DNA of 64,000 nucleotides from Earliella scabrosa (Eukaryota > Basidiomycota > Agaricomycetes > Polyporales > Polyporaceae): contig JABYQQ010000027.1 of NCBI GenBank assembly GCA_022605405.1, positions 248,001 to 312,000 of the forward strand. Direction: 5' to 3'. Of the stretch, positions 57,224 through 64,000 are shown piece by piece. The stretch's first letter is position 1; each line of letters opens with the position of its first letter. Made by a program: the position numbers and the translations under genes. The notes under the pieces were generated by a model that saw nothing but the letters and a program-made list of their open reading frames with translations, had not been told where the DNA came from and searched no databases.

Positions 57224-59094
57224 ATGAGGTCTATCTTTCATAGATTCACTTCTCGCAGGGCCGCCACGGGACCCACCACGTTCTTTCCCCTTCCCAAGCT
57301 TCCTATCGAGCTTCAAGTGGAAATCCTACGCTACCTCGACGTCGACGATGTTTTCGCATGCAGTCAGGTCAGTAGTCTCTTCAGGCAGTCACGGCATCGG
57401 TGCGAGTGGCTCATATGCCGCCACTGTAGGCATCACCCATTCTTGCCTCAATCATCAAGAGCGACATCGTCCTGCGGTACAAATTCGAACTGAAATGCTG
57501 TCGCGCTCTTCCTGGTTCTGCCTTGGGCCCAAGTGCACACAAGCATCTCGCTCGTCTGCGCAGGTGGCAGGCACTCCGCACGAGCCCCGCCCTTGGTACC
57601 ATGTTCACGGGCTATACCACTCTCTCCAGCATGCTTTTGGCTCGTTGCGACGATGTCTTCGTGCACATCGTAAACCATCCGCTGGCTACCCTGATCGTCC
57701 AACGTCGGGGCGCTCGGTATAGAGGTCTACCGAATCGGTCGTTCAGGTGCAGGGCTTGGGCAGAGCACATCACGGTCACTACGTTGCTCACCGGCGCTCG
57801 TCTCTTTGTGGATCTTTCTCAAGACTTGTTAGTCATCGTCACCTCGCAGGTCGGGGCCCCGTGCGTCATTCCTCTCATGCCACACGTTCACTGCTCTATG
57901 ATTGACATCTGGGGCGCATCCGCAGGACCATTTCGGTGTACACGTTCCGCATCTCGGACGACCGGCATCCCCATCCGCTCGCTGCTCAGGCTGTATTCCA
58001 CCTTCCGATCTCACATGCGACGCGTATGCGCGAAGTGGAAGTCCATTGCTCTGGCGATCACTTGGTGCTGTCCACCTTCACCTGGCTGCCGAACATATCG
58101 AGCATGCACGCCATCAACTGGAAGGAGGGCAGGACAGTCTGGGTGCGTCATGCTCCTCATCCTTCTTCCAACTCCTACCTGAAGTCGTCTCCAGCGTTCT
58201 GCTGGTTCCCTAGGCGGAATGTGCCGCATCCTCGGCCCGTCGCACATCCTCGTCGTCACCCGCGAAGCTATCTCCGTCTTCGCAATCAAGGGCCACGCTC
58301 CCGCCGATCGTCCCGTGAAAGCGAGCAAGGCGAACGACCCCATCCTCTGCCTCCAATTGCCCCAGCTCAGCGGCTACAACGTACAAATCAACGGGCACCT
58401 CAGCGCACCGCAGTACCACCCCCAGGACAGGCCCTACTTCTACCCAGACCCGGCGGACAATCTGCTCGGATTCACGCTCGAGGCGTGCGCCGATCGAGTC
58501 TGCGCGCACTTCGTCTTCCTCGTCCCCCTCTCGACGATCCTCACCCGGCTAGAACCAGAACGTCCTCGCCGACGTTCCGGCTGGCATTGGCGTCTCCCGC
58601 GTTCTGACTCCCGGGTGTACTACTCCTGGAACGAATGGGGCCCATCCGGAGCGCGCGTCGTCCAGCTCACGACCCGCCGCACGCCGGTGATCGACGTCTG
58701 CGAATCGCGCTGCGTCATCGCGAGCGACGAGTACGCGAGCGGGGACCTCTTCGTGCTCGACGTCGGCGCGGGCGCGGGGGAGATGGAGGGCGGCGTGGAG
58801 GAGGTGGCGCTGACGACGCCGACGCCGACTCCATTTCCGTACTTTGACCCATCTGAGCAGGAGAATCGGATCTACGCTGGGGACGAGATCGATCTGCGGC
58901 CGTGGTGCAAGAGTTTGGGTGTGGTGCGGAAGACGGTGCAGTGCGAGATGAGGTCGACGGTGCCGTGCAGGATGCGGCACCATAAGGTCTGTGAGGATGT
59001 GCGTGTGAGGGGAGGGGATGTCGTGTTCGTACATGATGATGTGCTGGTCAAGGTAGGCGCGGACGTTGTTGAGTGTCCGTTCGTCATTCGCTGA
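57224..59094 (+). CDS. Large F-box-family protein, paralogue 2
   Basis: Four exons: 57224-57367, 57430-57860, 57926-58142 and 58195-59094, giving ~563 residues. The F-box is LPKLPIELQVEILRYLDVDD / VFACSQ (residues ~24-48), with intron 1 at the same point as in the 41.5 kb gene. Shared blocks: VDLSQDLLVIVTS, HPHPLAAQAV, INWKEGRTVW, GGMCRILGPSHILV, HPQDRPYFYPDPADNLLG, FVFLVPLSTI, WNEWGPSGARVVQL and VPCRMRHHK. The 217 nt third exon follows a 65 nt intron absent from paralogue 1. A possible last intron (donor AAG|GTAGGC at ~59054) would give an alternative end, KGTRM, at 59125. Likely an SCF substrate adaptor; target unknown. Confidence 0.8.
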
Positions 59095-59460
59095 TTGCGT
59101 TCGTGTGTAGGGTACGCGGATGTAGGCGCCAGAAAGTGGACGGTATTGACTTGGATCTGTACTCGGAGGTGGAAGGTTGTCGAAATTCTAGGGAACGCAC
59201 GGTATGCATGTGTGTGTGGATATGGGCGGTCTCCAGAGAATGGTTGCTGACTGTTGTGTCTTGCTGTACCGCCGACGACCACCAACCATGTGTTCGCCGC
59301 GCACTTGGATGTTACATTGAAGAGCGAGCGCCCAGCTGTGTCCCCGACCGGAGGCCCCGATGTATTGCGTCACAGGTCCGAGTCCTGCGCAACTTCCACC
59401 ATCTTCTCCTGGGCCCATGTATGGACGAGACTTGCGCAATTGTAGAGCCGCAAATCCCGT

Positions 59461-59775
59461 TCACCAGACGTACGCAAACACGTCCCAGTTCGGCTCCACT
59501 CATACTCGATGTCGTTCGCCGTGGCCCGTGCGCCGCGCGACGTCCTCCCATACTGCGCCGCGACCCATCCCAGCGCCGTGTTCGTGCGCTCGCTGACACC
59601 GCCGGACGTCCACACGTTACTGTCGACGATCCAACGAGGGCCCTTGTCTCAGTTCACGTTCGGGCCCGTCGGCGTGACGACCTCCCACAGCCTCTTCTTC
59701 CCTGTCGCCCGCTTCCCGTCGAGCACGCCCCCGCGCGCGCTGCGGCTTGCCCCTTCGCACACAGTGATGAGCGCG
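59461..59775 (-). pseudogene. DJ-1/PfpI pseudogene fragment
   Basis: Matches the last ~105 residues of the gene at 32.4-33.2 kb, in opposite orientation. It starts at the LITVC block (VCEGAS instead of VCTGAS) and runs through DGKRATGKK, TGPNVN and VWTSGGVS to the shared end at the stop codon (59461). Damage: the Trp after GPNVN is TGA, and there are several small indels after GWVAAQYG. The first two thirds are missing. The flanking 3' sequence CGGGAT-TGCGGCTC is also shared with the parent. Confidence 0.8.
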
Positions 59776-60558
59776 GTACGTCTCCTGCGCCAAATCGATC
59801 GTCGGCTCATATGAGTCGAGGGGCGCGCGTGCGGTCGAGGGGCGCCGTGCTTATGCCCGCGACGTCGGAAGAATCGCAGGTCATGCGATCCATCTGGCGT
59901 GAGATATTGAGGTCCGTGTGGGCCAGTGTCTTGAGCACCCCCCTTGGGACACACCTATTCCTGAAGCTTCAAGTCTGAGACACGAGAATGTCCGTGACGC
60001 TCATACCCAGCCGATTAGGGCCGTCCAAAAGAGACGAGACTATCTGTGACGCACTTCGACGTCTACCGCACATCAGGCATCTCACAGCTGGACCGGGAGG
60101 TAATCAGACACGAGAAACTTTTGCAACGCAGGTCTGGGCCACAATAGACGTACCTTCCGAGATAGGCATTCGCATCCTCGTGAAGCGGTGCGCACTGCTT
60201 GCCCACTTCAATAAGAAACCTTGTTGAACATCCACCATGTGCATGGCACACACATACAGAATGTGGTTCTAAGCGAAGAATGGAGCACATCGAGCACATG
60301 GTCGAAGGGTCGGACGCTTTGGGTCCGGAAGGCGGCTCGGTAGGTGCGTCGAGAGATTTCTGATGTATCGACCAGTGGCATGGAAAGAAGAGTTGGACGC
60401 CTCGTAACCTTTCGGCTCAGCTGGGAACTGCCTTCCATCATGGGGGTGGGGCAACCTTGTCGAGCAACATTTATGTAGATGGCCACTGGTAGGTGGAAGC
60501 CTGCAAGCTCCCCCAATTCCTCTACACTCGGACTGTCTCTATCTCTATTGATCTCAGG
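59776..60558. other. Intergenic between DJ-1 fragment and DUF6533 copy 7
   Basis: About 0.8 kb, no supported gene. It would hold the promoter of the plus-strand DUF6533 gene. Confidence 0.4.
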
Positions 60559-62313
60559 ATGTCTGGCATGTCAGATGCCGAATGGGCGTGAGTGGACGTA
60601 CCCTGTTTCCGTCCCTCCCCAGACAATGCTGACACACCTCATGCGTGTGCCAGCGCGTCACTCGCAAATGCTAGCATGGTGCAGTTCTACCTTCCTCTGA
60701 GCTATCGAACCCTGGCGACCATCTGTGAGGATGCTCTCAGTCATACCTGGCCCGGGTTAGGTATATATCTCTGACTCAATCAATTCATGTAGGTCTTCTC
60801 TACTACGACTACTTCCTCACCCTTGGGGACGAGGTCAGATTGGTCTGGTGCCGCCGCCTGAATCTGGCGTCCGTGCTCTATCTTGCGATCCGCTACACGT
60901 TCCTTGTACTCCTCACTCTCACTCTCTTCGTGACCCTGCCACTGTCCCCTACATGGGTAGAAACTCTGCCAAGGAGCAGGTGCGTCCAAGTTGTTCCTCT
61001 AAATCGTTCGCAAGGCTCATTGGTCCACCCTGGTTTTCACAGATGCCAATCCCTATCCAACGCTTATATTGTAGTGCAGCTAGTCGCTTTTGCTGCCGTC
61101 TCAGGTTCGCCGCCTCCATCGATTCTGTTGTAGTCATTAACGGTTCGATGGTGTCCCGCTGGATAGCCTTCGCTGCACTGCGTATCATGGCGCTGTGGTC
61201 TCGCAACTGGGTCATCGGGGTCTTTCTCTTCGTTCTCGGCCTCCTCAATCCTACAGGCATACAACAGGCACGTCTGTCTACTTACCTAGATTTCACCCAT
61301 CTGACCGTCGCGCGGTTAGTCTCTTTACTTGGGCTTCATCAGTCACCCGGCTCCGCAGTGGCCGCTGGGAGGATGCGTTGAAAGTGAGACAACTGAGAAG
61401 ATCTACATTCTCGAGTACATCCTCCCACTGTATTCTCGGCGCTCGCACTGTGTTCTGACTCCCCCCCATGGTATTTGTAGAATGGTTACGTGTGAGTCTC
61501 TGCCTCGAGTCAGCCATATTTGGGCAACACTGATGGTACAAACAGTCCCCCTCGCCTTTTCGGTATTAAGCATAGCCTACGAGGTGCTCTGCCTCTTGCT
61601 TACAGTCGGAAAGACGCTCAGCAGCTACCGCCTTGGACGGCAAGCTGGTATCAAGACGCCGTTGTCGAGTATGCTGTTGCGAGATGGTGCGCCGTGTCAT
61701 GCGCTCCGGATACGAGTCCTTGTGATGCTCACGTTCATTCGCTAATCAGGCTCCTTGTACTTCCTGTAAGCTTGCATCGCGAGCTACGGTCCACAAAGAA
61801 GCTGAAGTTCGAGTCAGGGTAGTCACATTGCTCGCCTTGTTGGACATTATCGCCGCTCTGGTAAGCACCTCACAATCCCCGCCGCGGCATATGAACGCTA
61901 TCTGACGGGTCCTGACAGGATCGGGATGGCAAAGTGGGTTGCACGCTGCTGTAGTGAGCGTCCATCTGACTCGCTGTGCGTTTGGGCGACAGGTCCCAGG
62001 CGGCGTGATCTCCACCTTCTCCCGAGTGTGCGTCACGCTCGACCTTGTAAATTTTAGCCTTGCTTCCGTCGTTGACATTGTTCCGTCCAGTCTGACTCCT
62101 GTTCTTGCGACGCGCTTCCTTGCCCACCTCCGGGATGTGGACCGGGACCAAAGAATGTCATCGCTTGGCGTAAGTCAACTCCCGTCCATGCAGATCAATC
62201 CCCCTACGGTGATCCGTGGCCGCGGCCTCAGCTCAGTCAGTGGAGTCCTCGACTTCGGAGACATGGACGATTTGACGGAGGAGAGGGTTGGCGCTGAAGT
62301 TGGGGACGAGTAG
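60559..62313 (+). CDS. DUF6533 membrane protein, copy 7 (opposite strand)
   Basis: Exon 1 60559-60587 (MSGMSDAEW); exon 2 60654-60724 (VQFYLPLSYRTLATI, longer than the 35 nt exon of the other copies); exon 3 60793-60979 with LLYYDYFLTLGDEVRLVWCR and LSPTWVETLPRS; exon 4 61043-61104 (CQSLSNAYIVVQLVAFAAVS); exon 5 with AFAALRIMALWSRNWVIGVF. Later come an LYEVLCLLL-type helix and, in the last exon, VPSSLTPVLATRFLAHLRDV with a polar tail, stop at 62313. Exons between 61300 and 61980 were not fully resolved. It is the most diverged copy. Exon 3 runs directly into phase 2, so no micro-exon is needed. Confidence 0.65.
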
Positions 62314-62511
62314 TTGGGGACGAGTTCGAGATGCAAAGGACCGAAGGCATAGGTAGCCAAGGAGTGGCACCTGATGCCTAGGTGGGCGGTGGACGGGATT
62401 CACTGTTCTGGAAGTCCAAGATTGTTGTGCTTAGAGTTCACGACGACTGAAAAAGACTTCAATTTGCCAACGAGCAAGTAGTGGTACGCACGCACGGGAC
62501 GCGGACATACC

Positions 62512-63100
62512 TCGCTGACCGGGATCGACGAGACGCCGATCTCGTTCGCGATGAACCATGACGCCTTGCGATTGGTGCATTTGCGTCGAATGCAGGAAAT
62601 TTCATAAATATGCACCATTTGTCATCAATTTGCTCGGGAGGTTTTTCCTGATGGACACGAGTGAGCTTGAGCATGGGCCCGTGCAAAGAGGACGGCGACA
62701 GCGAGACATACTTGAAGTCCCGTCCACGCCCCTCCACCGTCGGCGGGAACGGATAATCCTCCGGCCAGCGCACCCTCGAGATATCCTGTGCACCGACGCG
62801 GCTCAGCACGCCCCCGACTCAAAACCTCCGCACGACTCAAAAACTTACCAGCAAGACAAAGTAGCTCCCCTCAGGCCACGTGTACTCCAACCCGCCTCGA
62901 ATGCCCCGACGAGCACCCTCTCGTACTCCGCGAGATGCGGCGCGAAGAACCCGCGGCCGCGCGCCTGCTTGAGCCCCCCGGCCGCGGCTTCTTGCATGGG
63001 CGTGTTCGAGCAGAAGACGATGCGCGTTGTCGCGGCAAGCGAGGGCCCGATGAGGGACGGGGGGCCGATGAGCCAGCCGATGCGCCAGCCAGTTGCAAAT
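62512..63100 (-). pseudogene. Kynurenine aminotransferase pseudogene fragment
   Basis: Inverted partial copy of the gene at 35.8-38.4 kb. It keeps part of exon 6 (from GWRIGWLIGPPSLIG onward), exon 7 (RVRWPEDYPFPPTVEGRGRD) and exon 8 (SWFIANEIGVSSIPVSE). Exons 1-5, including the PLP lysine, and exon 9 are missing. In exon 6 the EERR codons are deleted, and a 4-base shortfall around GAFEAGW breaks the frame before YTWPEGSYFVLL. The intron between exons 7 and 8 has gained ~70 bp. The left end of the homology passes directly into the upstream region of the deaminase copy at 63.24 kb. Confidence 0.85.
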
Positions 63101-63236
63101 CACGAACAAGTCGAGGCAAGTTGTGGCAGGTCAGCGGCATCCGGCCCGGATCACCGGCCGCTCACACTCAAGCTTATAACTTTAAGTTCGGATTTGCCCG
63201 TCGTCTACTTACTCACTTACGTTAACCCCGCTCACG

Positions 63237-64000
63237 ATGACTGTGCCGGGCGAGAGCGTTCCGCTTGATGAACCTGACTGCATCGCTCGCCTTCTCGTGG
63301 GCCGGTATGATCGTCTTCCACTGCCACCCGCAGGAACAGCAAATCCAAGAGCAACGAAATTGGAACAGCAGGCAGCCCCTTTCCTCGACATTCTCGCGCA
63401 ACTCTTGGTCTGTGAGGAGCAGGGGCAAGCAGTTGCCCTCTCGGTTCTCTTCAACTCCCTCCCCGATGCGCTCGACTCGCGACTGCACTTTTTCGTTGCT
63501 CAGCATAACTCTGCCATCAATGACTCCGACTCTGTCCCGGAGTGTGTTCCGAAACACCTCCTCTTCATCTTGGGCAAGCTGTCCAAAGCTCGCCGACATG
63601 CCATCGCTCGACACGCCACGAAAGCAGCAGAGGCCAGCAGTGCGGCAAAGGTGGGGGCCAACGAGGACGCCGGGGTCAACAAGGAGGCAGACAAAGAGGC
63701 GACGGGCAAGTTTGACCCCCACGCCGCGTCCCTCCCGCTCGGGATATCCGCATTCATCTCGCCTACCACCTCGGACCCCTTGGAGAAAGCGCTCCTCGAC
63801 TTGGAGTATGGTCTCCTTCGCTATTGCCGGAAGAAACTCCGCAAGCGACTCGTCGGGGCCGACCGCTATACCCACTTCCTCACGCTTGCACGCGACATCC
63901 TCGGCAACCCGTTGCCCGATCGACGCATGGTCACACCAAAGGAACTGCCTCTCCTCCAGAGCCTGAAGGATCGGATTGCCGGCAACGATGAGCTACGACC
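63237..64000 (+). CDS. OTT_1508-like deaminase family, copy 2 (runs off the window)
   Basis: Open from ATG 63237 to the window edge (254+ codons) and closely similar to the N-terminal part of the gene at 33.5-35.5 kb: the same MTVPGESVPLDEPDCIARLL start, FLDILAQLLVCEEQGQAVAL, SVPECVPKHLLFILGKLS and FISPTTSDPLEKALLDLEYG. Differences include small in-frame insertions (two residues in HNSAINDSDS, and a GVNKEADKE extension) and scattered substitutions, with no frameshift or stop, so it looks functional as far as seen. The deaminase domain itself would lie beyond 64000. The upstream 100 bp is also homologous to the first copy. Confidence 0.8.
   Translation, partial: MTVPGESVPLDEPDCIARLLVGRYDRLPLPPAGTANPRATKLEQQAAPFLDILAQLLVCEEQGQAVALSVLFNSLPDALDSRLHFFVAQHNSAINDSDSVPECVPKHLLFILGKLSKARRHAIARHATKAAEASSAAKVGANEDAGVNKEADKEATGKFDPHAASLPLGISAFISPTTSDPLEKALLDLEYGLLRYCRKKLRKRLVGADRYTHFLTLARDILGNPLPDRRMVTPKELPLLQSLKDRIAGNDELR

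Noticed and set aside
59073..59978. 301-codon plus-strand open frame
   Set aside because: Largely the antisense of the DJ-1 pseudogene fragment; no independent evidence.

Overview
This window is nuclear DNA of a basidiomycete fungus, most likely an agaricomycete of the Polyporales type. The evidence is the dense population of 48-75 nt GT-AG introns, the moderately high GC, and protein families largely confined to Agaricomycetes: DUF6533 membrane proteins, the extended F-box family, OTT_1508-like deaminases and several seven-helix membrane families. The genus cannot be fixed from the sequence alone. All gene models below were built by hand from splice signals and reading-frame continuity. Where every exon was resolved, the summed exon lengths divide by three. 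Where exons were not resolved, the entry says so.

Layout. 0-4.4 kb: an acidic, NLS-bearing unknown protein (minus), the 3' remnant of an F-box-family gene (plus) and an intact five-exon F-box gene (minus). 4.6-16.1 kb: a head-to-tail array of five DUF6533 membrane-protein genes, all on the minus strand. 17.4-28.1 kb: two near-identical Hsp20 small heat-shock genes in opposite orientation, bracketing two paralogous seven-helix membrane genes, a 0.4 kb foldback element, a SAM methyltransferase and a small unknown gene. 28.2-29.9 kb: a sixth DUF6533 gene. 29.9-32.4 kb: no gene seen. 32.4-40.8 kb: DJ-1/PfpI protein, OTT_1508-like deaminase, kynurenine aminotransferase (the last two head to head) and an AT-hook protein. 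41.5-43.5 kb: a long F-box-family gene. 46.4-48.0 kb: another seven-helix membrane gene. 51.9-56.9 kb: flavin polyamine oxidase, PP6/Sit4-type phosphatase and a thioesterase-like alpha/beta hydrolase homologue. 57.2-59.1 kb: paralogue of the 41.5 kb F-box-family gene. 59.5-64 kb: degenerate copies of the DJ-1 and aminotransferase genes, a seventh DUF6533 gene (plus) and a second, apparently intact deaminase gene running off the window edge.

The dominant theme is local duplication and decay: DUF6533 x7, Hsp20 x2, seven-helix membrane x2, F-box family x3 (one truncated), deaminase x2, aminotransferase x2 (one broken), DJ-1 x2 (one broken). The most unusual observation is a 2-nucleotide exon that reading-frame continuity demands at the same position in five of the seven DUF6533 genes. 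Two GC-AG introns, a foldback element with nested palindromes, and a DJ-1 gene whose likely signal-peptide start codon reads ATA are also worth a second look. There is no sign of CRISPR, rRNA genes, intact tRNAs or virus sequence.
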